From positions 1 through 53,004 of the forward strand of contig JADCFP010000119.1 of assembly GCA_020249465.1 (NCBI GenBank): a stretch of DNA of 53,004 nucleotides, read 5' to 3'. The first letter of the stretch is position 1. Every line of letters begins with the position of its first letter. The notes below the pieces were generated by a model. That model was not told the DNA's origin and did not search any database. It saw only the letters and a program-made list of their open reading frames with translations. The translations under genes were made by a program, and so were the position numbers. Of this stretch, positions 15,026 to 23,800 are shown piece by piece. Origin of the DNA: Roseomonas sp. GTDB lineage: Bacteria > Pseudomonadota > Alphaproteobacteria > Acetobacterales > Acetobacteraceae.

Positions 15026-16864
15026 TTACGCGACCCGGCCGCGCTTGCCAAGCCGGGGGGCGCCGCCGGGGCGCTTGCGCCCTTCCTGGCCGGGGGCAGG
15101 TTTGGCTTTCTTTTCAAAGCGCTTGGGCGGCTTGCCCGGCTTGCCAGGCTTGGGCGGCCTGGGGGCGGAGGCTGCCTTGGCAGGCCTCGCCTCACGCATG
15201 GGTGCGGCGCGTTCAGCCTTCTGCGGTGCTTCCCGTGCGGCCTGCCGGAAGGGTTGCATGGGCTGGATTTGGATATCTTCCCGATCATCGGCGCTGTTTT
15301 GCCGGGCGGCAGCGGCGAAGCGCTCGGCGGCATAGGGCGCGATTTCCACCATGGTTTCCTGGCCCAGGATGCGGATGCGCCCAATCTCCTGGCGCGTCAG
15401 ATGCCCTCGCCGGCACAAAAACGGCAGCAGCCAACGCGGATCGGCATTGCCATTGCGCCCGATATTGAGCCGGAACCACACGCCTTCCCCACCACGCGGC
15501 GGGGCTTCGGCAGCTTCCCGCCGCGCCTCCCGCCTTTCGGGCTTTTGTTCGGCAATTTCCTCGGGCGCCGGCAGGGGCGCACGCAGCATTTTGATCAGCG
15601 CCGCGGCCAGGGTTTCGCTGGAGATTTGGCCATCGGCCAGCAGGCGCTGCGCGAGCGCCAGATCATCTTCCGAAGCCTCTTCCGCCAAAACGCCACGCGC
15701 CTGTTCGGCCAAGCGTTCGGCATCGCGCGCACGCACCGCGCCAGCCGATGGCGCAGGCCCCCAGGTGGCGGCGACTTTGGCGGCACCGATCAATCGTTCC
15801 GCCATGCGGCGACGTGGATGCGGCACCAGTAAAACACTGGTCCCCTTGCGCCCAGCGCGGCCGGTGCGGCCACTGCGATGCAGCAGCGTTTCCGAATCCC
15901 GCGGCAATTCAGCGTGAATCACCAAATCCAGTTCCGGCAAATCAATGCCACGCGCCGCGACATCGGTCGCGACGCATACGCGGGAACGGCCATCGCGCAG
16001 CGCCTGCAGGGCGCGTAGCCGTTCGGCCTGCGTCAATTCGCCGGAAAGCGCCACGGCGGGAAAGCCACGTTCCGCCAGATTGCCATGCAGCCGCGCCACT
16101 GCCGCGCGTGTTGCGCAAAACACCATCGCCAGCGGCGGGTTTTCCAGGCGAAGCAAATTCACCACGGCACGTTCAATTTCATGCGGTGCCACCAGCATGG
16201 CGCGATAGGTGATATCGCCATGCGCTTCTCCACCGCCGCCCACTTCAAGGCGCAAAGCATCCCGCTGATAGCTTTTCGCGAGTGCCGCAATGGCGCGCGG
16301 CACGGTGGCGGAAAACATCAATGTCCGACGTTCCGGCGGCAGGCGATCCAGGATCGCTTCCAATTCTTCCCGAAAGCCGAGGTCCAGCATCTCATCGGCT
16401 TCATCCAACACCACAACGCGCAAAGCATCGGGCTTCAGATTGCCGCGTTCCAGATGATCACAAAGCCGGCCAGGTGTGCCGACAATGATATGCGCGCCGG
16501 CGAGTAATTGGCGTTTTTCCGCAATGGGGTCCATGCCGCCAACGCCAGACGCAATGCGCCCGCCGGCGGGTGCATAAAGCCATGTAAGCTCCGCCTTTAC
16601 CTGCAAGGCCAATTCGCGCGTGGGCGCGACGACGATGGCGAGCGGCGCGCCAGGCGGCGGCAGGCGGTCAGCGCCGCCCAGCAATTCGGGGGCGATGGAA
16701 AGGCCAAAAGCGACCGTCTTGCCCGACCCCGTCTGCGCCGAGACAAGCAAATCCCGCCCGGCGGCATCTTGCGCAAGGACAGCGTTTTGTACGGGGGTGG
16801 GGGCGGCATAGCCGCGTGATGTCAGCGCCGATTGCAGCGCCGCAGGGATACCAGAAAAGGACAT
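15026..16864 (-). CDS. DEAD-box RNA helicase with DbpA-type RNA-binding domain
   Basis: ATP-dependent RNA helicase, probably acting in ribosome assembly or RNA remodelling. The 612-residue protein has a Q motif (APTPVQ, 21-26), Walker A AQTGSGKT (43-50), PTRELA (81-86), DEAD (154-157), SAT (185-187), ATDVAARGID (299-308) and HRSGRTGRAG (329-338). A DbpA-like RNA-binding domain follows at about 460-525 (GVWFRLNIGR ... GQETMVEI). The last 70 residues are a Lys/Arg/Pro/Gly-rich tail. The DbpA domain suggests a preference for 23S rRNA structure; the tail probably adds non-specific RNA affinity. Start MSFSGIPAALQSAL is family-like. Confidence 0.93.
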   Translation of the reverse strand: MSFSGIPAALQSALTSRGYAAPTPVQNAVLAQDAAGRDLLVSAQTGSGKTVAFGLSIAPELLGGADRLPPPGAPLAIVVAPTRELALQVKAELTWLYAPAGGRIASGVGGMDPIAEKRQLLAGAHIIVGTPGRLCDHLERGNLKPDALRVVVLDEADEMLDLGFREELEAILDRLPPERRTLMFSATVPRAIAALAKSYQRDALRLEVGGGGEAHGDITYRAMLVAPHEIERAVVNLLRLENPPLAMVFCATRAAVARLHGNLAERGFPAVALSGELTQAERLRALQALRDGRSRVCVATDVAARGIDLPELDLVIHAELPRDSETLLHRSGRTGRAGRKGTSVLLVPHPRRRMAERLIGAAKVAATWGPAPSAGAVRARDAERLAEQARGVLAEEASEDDLALAQRLLADGQISSETLAAALIKMLRAPLPAPEEIAEQKPERREARREAAEAPPRGGEGVWFRLNIGRNGNADPRWLLPFLCRRGHLTRQEIGRIRILGQETMVEIAPYAAERFAAAARQNSADDREDIQIQPMQPFRQAAREAPQKAERAAPMREARPAKAASAPRPPKPGKPGKPPKRFEKKAKPAPGQEGRKRPGGAPRLGKRGRVA

Positions 16865-17000
16865 GGGGAAATTGGTCTCGGAAAAAGCCAGCCTTTCCTT
16901 GCGCCCCGGCGCCGTGCCGCGTCAAGCTTTGCGTGGTTTTGGGCATTGATCCCGGCGCATGGCTGGGTCACGCTGTGGCGTATTGAAAAGGAGGAATACC

Positions 17001-17612
17001 ATGCAAGAAACCATCCTATTTCCGGGAAAAGTCGAATGGTCGGGCGAAAATCCGGGCATTTCGCTGAAGGAGGACCCGAACGGCCCCTTCACCACACTCG
17101 CCAGTTTTTTCCGCGTGGTGCTCTCCCCCCATGGCGCCGGCCATGCGCTGGTGCTGATGCAATCGCCGCATGAGGCGAACCCGTCTGACGCGGCCGCGAA
17201 TTGGTGCCTGACGGATAATGAACCCCTCGCGCGCTGGTTGATTGCCGAATATCTCAGCCATTTCGGCGCCTTTCGCGGCATTGCAGGGCTGGCTGGCCTG
17301 CGCTTCCGCAAATTGGATGAGGTGAAAAGTGCGGGCGATCCGCGCAGCCACTACAGCGAAAGCGTGCGCGCGGGGGATATGACGGTTTCCATGGCCTGGC
17401 AGGGTCTGGGTGAGCCCTTCTGCTTCGCCTTTGCGCCGCCGCAATCCGCGACCGGCAAGCATGTGATGCCGAGCCTGTTTATCGGCTGCGAAAGCGCCGC
17501 CGTGACGGTGAATGGTGTTCGCCGCCCGGGTGCGCCGATTCCCCGTGAAGTGGCCGGGCGCAGGATCAGCACGGCGATGCTCGCCTTCAGCGAGACATGG
17601 CTGCGGGTTTAG
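17001..17612 (+). CDS. Unrecognised conserved-looking cytoplasmic protein
   Basis: A 203-residue protein with a strong GGAGG ribosome-binding site 7 bases ahead of ATG 17001. I do not recognise the family. Visible features: no signal peptide or membrane helix; a short N-terminal sheet-like stretch (ETILFPGKVEWSGENPGIS); a patch NEPLARWLIAEYLSHFGAF; and aromatic and Gly-rich segments. Base composition and codon use match its neighbours, so it is not an obvious import. It is divergent from the helicase gene and convergent with the HMG-CoA-lyase-like gene, with only six bases between their stops. A small-molecule-binding or metabolic role is possible, but nothing here shows it. Confidence 0.75.
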   Translation: MQETILFPGKVEWSGENPGISLKEDPNGPFTTLASFFRVVLSPHGAGHALVLMQSPHEANPSDAAANWCLTDNEPLARWLIAEYLSHFGAFRGIAGLAGLRFRKLDEVKSAGDPRSHYSESVRAGDMTVSMAWQGLGEPFCFAFAPPQSATGKHVMPSLFIGCESAAVTVNGVRRPGAPIPREVAGRRISTAMLAFSETWLRV

Positions 17613-17618
17613 GCGGGC

Positions 17619-18575
17619 TTACGCCGCGCGGTATTGCCGGAGCGATCCTGCATGCATGATCCGCCCCGCGAGTGGGCGGCCAATGATGCGTTCCGCAAGC
17701 CGCGCGGCTTCAATCAACCGGTCAAGATCAATACCGGTTTCTATGCCCATCTCATGGCACAGAAACACCATATCTTCCGTGCAGATATTCCCCGCCCCCC
17801 GCGCATCGCCATGGCCGGCAAAGGGGCAGCCGCCCAGGCCCGCCACTGAACTGTCAAACAGCGAAACACCCATCTCCAGCGCCGCAAGTACATTGGCCGT
17901 GCCAAGCCCGCGCGTGTCGTGCAAATGCAGCCCCACTTCCACATTGGGGAGTTTTTCGCGCAGCATGCCAATCAGGCGCCGTACCGCCTGCGGATTGGCC
18001 CATCCCATGGTATCGGCGAAATAGAGCTTCTTCGGGTTTATGCCGCGTTCTGCGCAGACCCGATGCGCCCAGAGCAATTCCTGCACCGGGCGTTCAGGCG
18101 GAATTTCGCCTTCGTAATTGCAGCCAAAGGCGGTCATCACCAAGGCGCGTTCCACCGTGACACCGGCTTCGGCGTAAAGATCAAGCCAACGCACCACGCG
18201 GTCCCGCATTTCGGCCGCCGTGCAATTATTGTTGCGTTTGGCGAAGGCATCCGATGTGTAAAGGCTGATCTTGCCGACCAGATCAACACCCTGGGCAGCG
18301 CGGGCGCGCGCAAATCCTTGTTCATTCAGCCAGAGCGCCTCATAACGCACACTAGGGCGCTTTTTGATGGCGGCGAAGAACTCGGCCGAATCCACCATTT
18401 GCGGCACCGCCTTGGGGGAGACGAAGGACGCTACCTGAATGGCGGTCAGGCCCGTCTCAGCCAGTGCTTCGACCAGCGCGACGCGATCGGCCAGCGGATA
18501 GATCACGGGTTCAATCTGAAACCCCTCACGCGGGCCTTCTTCGTGGAAATGGACACGCTTTGGCAGATCGGACAT
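17619..18575 (-). CDS. HMG-CoA lyase-like aldol-lyase (DRE-TIM superfamily)
   Basis: A 318-residue TIM-barrel lyase that probably cleaves a 3-hydroxyacyl-CoA to acetyl- or propionyl-CoA plus a keto acid. Seen: catalytic Arg16 in GPREGFQ (usually GPRDGLQ), metal-binding H217 and H219 in GLHLHDTRG, and the active-site Cys250 in GLGGCPFAGHGDARGAGN. That loop differs from the usual GGCPYAQGASGN by extra residues, so the substrate may not be HMG-CoA. It is divergent from a Bug-type binding protein and a family III CoA transferase, which suggests activation of a dicarboxylic acid to a CoA ester followed by cleavage. Start MSDLPKRVHFHEEGPREG fits the family. Confidence 0.88.
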   Translation of the reverse strand: MSDLPKRVHFHEEGPREGFQIEPVIYPLADRVALVEALAETGLTAIQVASFVSPKAVPQMVDSAEFFAAIKKRPSVRYEALWLNEQGFARARAAQGVDLVGKISLYTSDAFAKRNNNCTAAEMRDRVVRWLDLYAEAGVTVERALVMTAFGCNYEGEIPPERPVQELLWAHRVCAERGINPKKLYFADTMGWANPQAVRRLIGMLREKLPNVEVGLHLHDTRGLGTANVLAALEMGVSLFDSSVAGLGGCPFAGHGDARGAGNICTEDMVFLCHEMGIETGIDLDRLIEAARLAERIIGRPLAGRIMHAGSLRQYRAA

Positions 18576-18684
18576 GGCGGTTTCCCCATTCAGGCAGGCG
18601 TTGACAGCCTGGCCCGGCGCGCTGACGCTTGGGCATGACTATGGCGCTACCGGCAACGCCGCGCCAGAGCCAAAGGGAAACGCC

Positions 18685-19668
18685 ATGAAACACAAAACGC
18701 TACCGCGCCGCGCGGCGCTTTTGGGGGCATTGGGCTTGGCGGGCGCTGGTAGCGCCGCAGCGCAATCCGCCGGGCGCTGGCCTGATCGGCCCATTCGCTT
18801 CATTGTTGCTTTCCCCGCCGGCAGCGGCACCGATGTTACTACGCGCAATTTCACCGATGCGCTGAGTGCGGAACTTGGTCAGCCCGTGGTGGTGGATAAT
18901 CGTGGCGGGGCGAATGGCTTCATCGCATCAGAAGCCGTCGCGCGGGCGCGGCCTGATGGCTATACGTTTCTCTCCACAGCCAATACCACGCATGGGTCAA
19001 ACCCAGCGCTGTTTCATCGCCTGCCCTATGATCCGGTGGCAGATTTCGCGCCGGTTGCCTTGATTGGTGTCGGCGTACTGCTGGTCGTGGTGAATAATGA
19101 TCTGCCGGTGCGTTCGATGCAGGATCTGGTCGCTTATGGTCGCGCCAATCCGGGCAAGCTCAATTTCGCCTCCGGCAGTGCGTCTTCCCGCGTTGCCGGT
19201 GAGATGTTCAAATCCATGGCCGGGGTGGATATGGTGAATGTCACCTATCGCTCAAACCCGCTTGGCATCACGGATGTGATTGCCGGTGTGGCGCAGGTGA
19301 TGTTTGTTGATGCCACAACTTCCATGCCGCAAGCGCGTGAAGGCCGGGTGCGCGCGATTGGTGTCACCAGCCGCCAGCGCGTTGCCATGATGCCTGATCT
19401 GCCGACAGTCGAAGAACAGGGTTTTCCCGGTTATGAAATGCTGTCCTGGAATGCGATGTACGCACCAGCCGGTACGCCAGTGGAAATCGTCACGCGCGTG
19501 AATGGCCTGGTGAATGAGATCATGGCGCGCCCAGCGGTGCGCGAACGCCTGACCGCCAGCGGCATGGTGCTGCGCCCGGGATCGCCTGATGATCTCGCGC
19601 GTTTCCAGGCTGCCGAGATTGAAAAATGGAAGCGCCTGGTGCGTGAAGCCGGGATTGAATTGCAATGA
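18685..19668 (+). CDS. Bug/TctC-family periplasmic solute-binding protein
   Basis: A 327-residue periplasmic binding protein of the tripartite tricarboxylate transporter type. The signal peptide (MKHKTLPRRAALLGALGLAG...) contains two arginines and ends near AAAQ. Family motifs are seen: WPDRPIRFIVAFPAGSGTD (ligand loop), VVVDNRGGANG, the PDGYTFL segment and LPTVEEQGFPGYE. Ligands are usually carboxylates. I start at ATG 18685 with AAAGGGAAA ahead. Its stop overlaps the CoA transferase start (ATGA), tying uptake to CoA activation. No TctA/TctB membrane genes are in the window, as is common for orphan Bug proteins. Confidence 0.93.
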   Translation: MKHKTLPRRAALLGALGLAGAGSAAAQSAGRWPDRPIRFIVAFPAGSGTDVTTRNFTDALSAELGQPVVVDNRGGANGFIASEAVARARPDGYTFLSTANTTHGSNPALFHRLPYDPVADFAPVALIGVGVLLVVVNNDLPVRSMQDLVAYGRANPGKLNFASGSASSRVAGEMFKSMAGVDMVNVTYRSNPLGITDVIAGVAQVMFVDATTSMPQAREGRVRAIGVTSRQRVAMMPDLPTVEEQGFPGYEMLSWNAMYAPAGTPVEIVTRVNGLVNEIMARPAVRERLTASGMVLRPGSPDDLARFQAAEIEKWKRLVREAGIELQ

Positions 19669-20792
19669 CGGGCGTATTGTCTGGCGTGCGCGTGGTGGAG
19701 CTTGGCCAGGTACTGGCCGGGCCTTTCGCGGGCGCGATTTTCGCTGATCTCGGCGCTGATGTGATCAAGGTGGAGAAGCCCGATGGCGGCGATGATGCGC
19801 GCCGCATGGGCCCCGATTTTCGCCATGGTGATGCGCTGAATTTCCATGAATTCAATCGCGGCAAGAAATCCGTGACGCTTGATCTGAAATCGCCCGCGGG
19901 GGTGGAGGCTTTGCATGGCTTGCTCACGCAGGCCGATATCATGCTGCATAATCTTCGCCCCGGCGCTGCGGAGGCTTTGGGGATTGGCGCGCAAGCAGTG
20001 ACCGCGCGGCACCCGCATTTGATCTATTGTGAAATGTCGGCCTTTGGGCATGTCGGGCCAGAGAAGCTGCGCCCTGGCTATGAACCACTATTGCAGGCTT
20101 TCGGCGGGCTTTCTTCCATCACCGGCGAACCGGATGGGCCGCCGGTGCGCATGGGGGCGTCTGTTGTCGATCAGGGGACGGGGCTTTGGACCGTACTCGG
20201 CGCGCTTGCCATGCTGGAACGGCGCCACCGCACGGGGCAGGGCGGTGTCGTGAATACATCGCTGTTTAAAACGGCGCTGTTGTGGGCGGGGCTGAAGATC
20301 AGCGCCTATGTGAATATGGGCAAGCTGCCCGAACGCCATGCCTCTGGCCATCCCAATCTGACACCTTATGAGGCGTTTGATGCGGCAGATGGCCCGGTGC
20401 TGGTCTGCTGCGGCAATGACCGGTTGTTTGCGAAATTCGCTGCTGAATTGGGCCATGCGGAATGGGCAAGCGATGAACGCTTTGCGACCAATCGCGCGCG
20501 CCTGAAACATAAGCCGCTGCTGCTGCCGATGATTGCGGCATTGATGCGCATCACGCCACGCGCCGAATGGTTGGAAAGGCTGGCGCGGATTGGTGTGCCC
20601 TGCGCGCCGGTGAACAGCATCCCCGAAGTGTTGGCGGAACCTCAAACCCAGGCGCTTGGCATGGTGCAGCCGGTGCCGGGCGAGGATTTTTCCCTGGTCG
20701 CCATGCCGATTTCCATCAATGGCGAAAGGCCGCGCATGGCCGGCCCGGCGCCACGGCTTGGCGCGCATAACAAGGAAATTTTGAAAAGCTGA
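19665..20792 (+). CDS. Family III (CaiB/BaiF) acyl-CoA transferase
   Basis: A 375-residue CoA transferase that moves CoA between carboxylic acids. Seen: the N-terminal VVELGQVLAGPFAGAIFADL block, GADVIKVEKPDGGDDAR, the FHEFNRGKKSVTLDLK stretch and GLLTQADIMLHNLRPG with the catalytic Asp expected in QADI. Length is about 375-410 in the family, so it is normal. It is translationally coupled to the Bug protein gene. With the divergent HMG-CoA-lyase-like enzyme it would form a take-up, activate and cleave route for an unknown organic acid (inference). The 3' end abuts a convergent small gene with no gap. Confidence 0.92.
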   Translation: MTGVLSGVRVVELGQVLAGPFAGAIFADLGADVIKVEKPDGGDDARRMGPDFRHGDALNFHEFNRGKKSVTLDLKSPAGVEALHGLLTQADIMLHNLRPGAAEALGIGAQAVTARHPHLIYCEMSAFGHVGPEKLRPGYEPLLQAFGGLSSITGEPDGPPVRMGASVVDQGTGLWTVLGALAMLERRHRTGQGGVVNTSLFKTALLWAGLKISAYVNMGKLPERHASGHPNLTPYEAFDAADGPVLVCCGNDRLFAKFAAELGHAEWASDERFATNRARLKHKPLLLPMIAALMRITPRAEWLERLARIGVPCAPVNSIPEVLAEPQTQALGMVQPVPGEDFSLVAMPISINGERPRMAGPAPRLGAHNKEILKS

Positions 20793-21032
20793 TCAGCCGG
20801 CCAAGCGCGCGCGCCCTTTGGCGGTGACGCGTACTTGCATGTCAGCAGCACCAGCGCGCACGGGTTCCAGCCGGATCAGGCCCTCGTCCAAGGCATCCTC
20901 CCAGGCGGAAAGCCGGGGGCAATTGCTGCGCCAGGCATCCATGGTGTCAGCGTAGCTGCGCGGGCGTTCTTCCAACCAGCGCAGGAATTGCACCATCAGC
21001 GTGGTCGGGATAGCGGGGGCGTCTTGCAGCAT
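20793..21032 (-). CDS. Small protein of unknown function, winged-helix-like
   Basis: A 79-residue ORF (MLQDAPAIPTTLMVQFLRWL...). The layout of three predicted helices followed by two strands (GLIRLEPVR and MQVRVTAKGRARLAG) suggests a small winged-helix fold; the ending TxKGRARL is common in such domains. I do not recognise a named family. The stop directly abuts that of the CoA transferase, and the ribosome-binding site is weak. It lies 31 bases downstream... on the same strand as the Gfo/Idh gene's 3' side is at 21064, so the two minus-strand genes may be co-transcribed. Confidence 0.6.
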   Translation of the reverse strand: MLQDAPAIPTTLMVQFLRWLEERPRSYADTMDAWRSNCPRLSAWEDALDEGLIRLEPVRAGAADMQVRVTAKGRARLAG

Positions 21033-21063
21033 GGTCTCAGCCTAAATCCGCGGGCCGTGACGC

Positions 21064-22038
21064 TCAAGAGGCCAGAATAGCCTCCACAATCTCCTGCACT
21101 TCCAGGGCTTCGCGTAAAGTTGCCAGCCGATGCGCCTCACCGCGCGTCAGGGCGGCGACTTGCGCCAATTGGCCCTTCAACACCAGCGGGCGCATCTTCT
21201 CATTGGGCAGCGCATCCGGCGCCTGCGCCCAATTGCCATCAGCGCCAAGCCTTTCGGCAAAGGACCAATCGCGCAGCCGGATGGCGCCATTCAGTGTCCA
21301 GGTATTGTGATCATCCTTGGTGGTGGTGCCGACTGACCCTTGCAGCGTGACCGGCACATCACCCGCCATCAGCCGTGCTGTGATCGCCGTTTCCGCACCA
21401 TCGCCGGGCGGGTAGGTGACTTGTGCCTCCAGCAATTTGAGCGGCCCCAATTGCCGGCGCGTGAGGAACAGGAAGTGTGAGACAACTTCGCGCGTAAACC
21501 CGCCCTCGGCCCGTTTCGCGAGCCAGCTTGCCGCCGCCTGCTGCCAGCCGCGCGGCCAGGTGGGGAAGGCAACTTCAATGGCGAGGTTTTCTGGCGTGAT
21601 TGCCGCGCGCCAGGTGGAAAGCTGCGCCACCGCTGGCGATGACGCCATGGGGAAATTCACCGCCGCCCGCGCGCCGGCTGCCTCTGCCCGCGCCACGAAA
21701 GCGCGCGCTTCGGCCAGTGATGTTGCGAGTGGCTTTTCGATGAAGACGCTGCGGCCGGCGGCGATGGCGGCCTCGGCCAGGGGAATATGCGCGGCCGGCG
21801 GAGCGGCGATGTAGAGGCAATCGCAGGCGGCGATCACCGCATCGGGTGATGCCAGCATGCGTGGTGCGCCGGTGATGCCGGCCAGCCGCGTCGCCGCCGC
21901 CGGTACCGGGTCCCAGACCGCGACGGGGGTGACGCTTTCGGCGCCATGATCAAGGGCAGCGCGCAGCAGGCGCTCACCCATGATGCCAAGGCCGATGATA
22001 CCAAGCGTGACGGGGGAGGTCATTTTGATGTTGTCCAT
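21064..22038 (-). CDS. Gfo/Idh/MocA-family NAD(P)-dependent oxidoreductase
   Basis: A 324-residue dehydrogenase, typically acting on sugars or sugar acids. The N-terminal Rossmann motif is GIIGLGIMGERLL (about 13-25). The active-site lysine motif appears as FIEKPLA (about 97-103), and the C-terminal half is the mixed-sheet substrate domain (TTTKDDHNTWTLNG region). Start ATG 22038 gives MDNIKMTSPVTLG; ATG 22023 is equally possible, as neither has a clear ribosome-binding site. It is divergent from the gene at 22111. The specific substrate cannot be told. Confidence 0.88.
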   Translation of the reverse strand: MDNIKMTSPVTLGIIGLGIMGERLLRAALDHGAESVTPVAVWDPVPAAATRLAGITGAPRMLASPDAVIAACDCLYIAAPPAAHIPLAEAAIAAGRSVFIEKPLATSLAEARAFVARAEAAGARAAVNFPMASSPAVAQLSTWRAAITPENLAIEVAFPTWPRGWQQAAASWLAKRAEGGFTREVVSHFLFLTRRQLGPLKLLEAQVTYPPGDGAETAITARLMAGDVPVTLQGSVGTTTKDDHNTWTLNGAIRLRDWSFAERLGADGNWAQAPDALPNEKMRPLVLKGQLAQVAALTRGEAHRLATLREALEVQEIVEAILAS

Positions 22039-22110
22039 GAAGGGGCTTGTTCCGAAACCTGACTGCCATCACCATGCCCGAACCGCAACCCAAAGGCCGG
22101 AAGGGCGCGC

Positions 22111-22857
22111 ATGGTCCAGTCAATTCCCGAAGCGGGCTACCGTTTCATTCCTGGTGTCTATCAATATAGCGCCGGTATCGCCGCCGAACCGGGCTTTCGG
22201 CTGGAACGCGTGCGCTTTGCTGAACCCCTGCCGCTGATGGCGGGGTTCGCGCGGATTGCGGCCCATCTGGAAGCGCTCGGCCGGCCAAAGCTTGCTTTTG
22301 CCGTCTGCGAATTACGCTCCCCCGCGCCATTCACCGAAGAAGGTTTTGCGGCGTTCAATCGGGTTTACGGCGGCGTTTTGCAGGAATGGGGGCTGTTTCG
22401 CGATGGGCTGAACCCGGTGGCGCGCAGCAATGTCTGCCCCGAAATTGCTCCGCCGACCGAGCCCTGCTTTCACGCCTTTGTCTATACGGTGCCGGATGCT
22501 GGCGCCGCGCCATCCTTTGCTGTGGCTGGCAGTGGCGAAGCGGCCGAAGGCAAAGGCGATTATCGCAGCAATACGGTCGCACTTGGTGATGTTTCACCCG
22601 CCGGCATGATTGCCAAGGCGCGTTGGGTGCTTGGCGAAATGGAACGCCGCATGGGCCTGCTGGGCGCTGATTGGCGCGCCACCACCGGCGTGCAGGCCTA
22701 TACGGTGCATGATATGGCGCCGTTTTTCACCGAGGAAATCGTCCGTCGCGGCGCCGCACGCCATGGGCTGACCTGGCAATATTGCCGCCCGCCCGTGGTT
22801 GATCTGGAATTCGAGATGGATTGCCGCGGTATCGCGCGGGAGCTTGTGATCGGCTGA
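22111..22857 (+). CDS. Uncharacterised protein, possibly RidA-related
   Basis: A 248-residue protein with GGAAGG ahead of ATG 22111. No signal or membrane segment. The segments FNRVYGGVLQEWGLFRDGLN, ARSNVCPEI and FHAFVYTVP recall the RidA/YjgF fold, in which an Arg-containing strand lines the active site, but the resemblance is weak and the protein is about twice RidA length. A conserved-looking SGEAAEGKGDYRSNTVALGD stretch follows. It is convergent with the isochorismatase-fold hydrolase gene (15-base gap), so joint action on a nitrogen compound is possible. Function should be treated as unknown. Confidence 0.7.
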   Translation: MVQSIPEAGYRFIPGVYQYSAGIAAEPGFRLERVRFAEPLPLMAGFARIAAHLEALGRPKLAFAVCELRSPAPFTEEGFAAFNRVYGGVLQEWGLFRDGLNPVARSNVCPEIAPPTEPCFHAFVYTVPDAGAAPSFAVAGSGEAAEGKGDYRSNTVALGDVSPAGMIAKARWVLGEMERRMGLLGADWRATTGVQAYTVHDMAPFFTEEIVRRGAARHGLTWQYCRPPVVDLEFEMDCRGIARELVIG

Positions 22858-22872
22858 GCCCCTCTCAGCCCT

Positions 22873-23508
22873 TCAATCCCGATCATTCGCCAGGCGCCAT
22901 TTTTCAATGGCGGCGATGGCGGTTTGGGAATCGATTACATCGGCATAGCGGCGTTCCACATCGCGCAAATTCTGCCGGTGTGCCGCCTCATCATGATCGC
23001 CGACGCAATCCTCGGCCACCATGACCCGAAAGCCGAGCGAGAAGGCATCAATCACACTCGCACGGACGCAGCCAGAGGTAATGCAGCCCGTCACAATCAC
23101 CGTATCGACACCTTCACGTGTCAGGATGGAGGCGGCGGGGGTGGCGAAGAATAAGGAAGGTGCCGATTTCATCAGCAAGACATCTGGCTCGGCGGCGGCA
23201 ATGCGCGGGTCGAGTTCGGTGGAAGGCGTGTCCTTCAGCAGGTCGTAAACCGGTTCGATCTTCCAATGTGGGGCAGCACGCGGCGTATCATAGCCATTGA
23301 CGCAGGCAATCACCGGCAGCCCCGCACGCTTGGCGGCTTCCATCAGGGGTACGGTATTGGCGACCGCCTTATCCACCATTGGCGCGCCACCCATGGGAAA
23401 TTCCGGGTCTATGAAACCGCGCTGAAAATCCACGACGACGACGGCGGGCTTCTTCCCGAAGCCGAGCTTGCGGCTATCATAACCGCGCTTTTCGTAGATA
23501 TCTGACAT
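22873..23508 (-). CDS. Isochorismatase-family (cysteine) hydrolase
   Basis: A 211-residue cytoplasmic hydrolase of the N-carbamoylsarcosine/maleamate amidohydrolase type. The catalytic triad is visible: D27 in VVVDFQRGF, K114 in LMKSAPSLFF and C147 in TGCITSGCVRASV. The cis-peptide region precedes the Cys as usual. Substrates in this family are carbamoyl or amide compounds; nothing here fixes which. I start at ATG 23508 (MSDIYEKRGYDSRK), preceded by AGGAAA; upstream codons look unlike the family. It is probably monocistronic. Confidence 0.9.
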   Translation of the reverse strand: MSDIYEKRGYDSRKLGFGKKPAVVVVDFQRGFIDPEFPMGGAPMVDKAVANTVPLMEAAKRAGLPVIACVNGYDTPRAAPHWKIEPVYDLLKDTPSTELDPRIAAAEPDVLLMKSAPSLFFATPAASILTREGVDTVIVTGCITSGCVRASVIDAFSLGFRVMVAEDCVGDHDEAAHRQNLRDVERRYADVIDSQTAIAAIEKWRLANDRD

Positions 23509-23800
23509 GGGGGTTTCCTGCTTTCCCGACTGATGACAGATAACTATGCCGGCCGAGCCCCACAAATTTCAAGTATACGGATTTCGATGCCAGCCCCGCC
23601 GCCTGATGCCAACCCAGATCGGATACGGCGGCGCATAATGAAATGCTCCGGGTCATGATCCCAAGTGGCAGGTTGCCGCCAGCAAGGCATTCGGCTGAAA
23701 ACGAACCGCCCCTGTTCCGGAGATGAAATGCTTTCCGCTTGGCATTTCCATCCAATGGGCTAAGACTGTCACTTTCAAGGATAAAAAAGGATTTCTCGGC

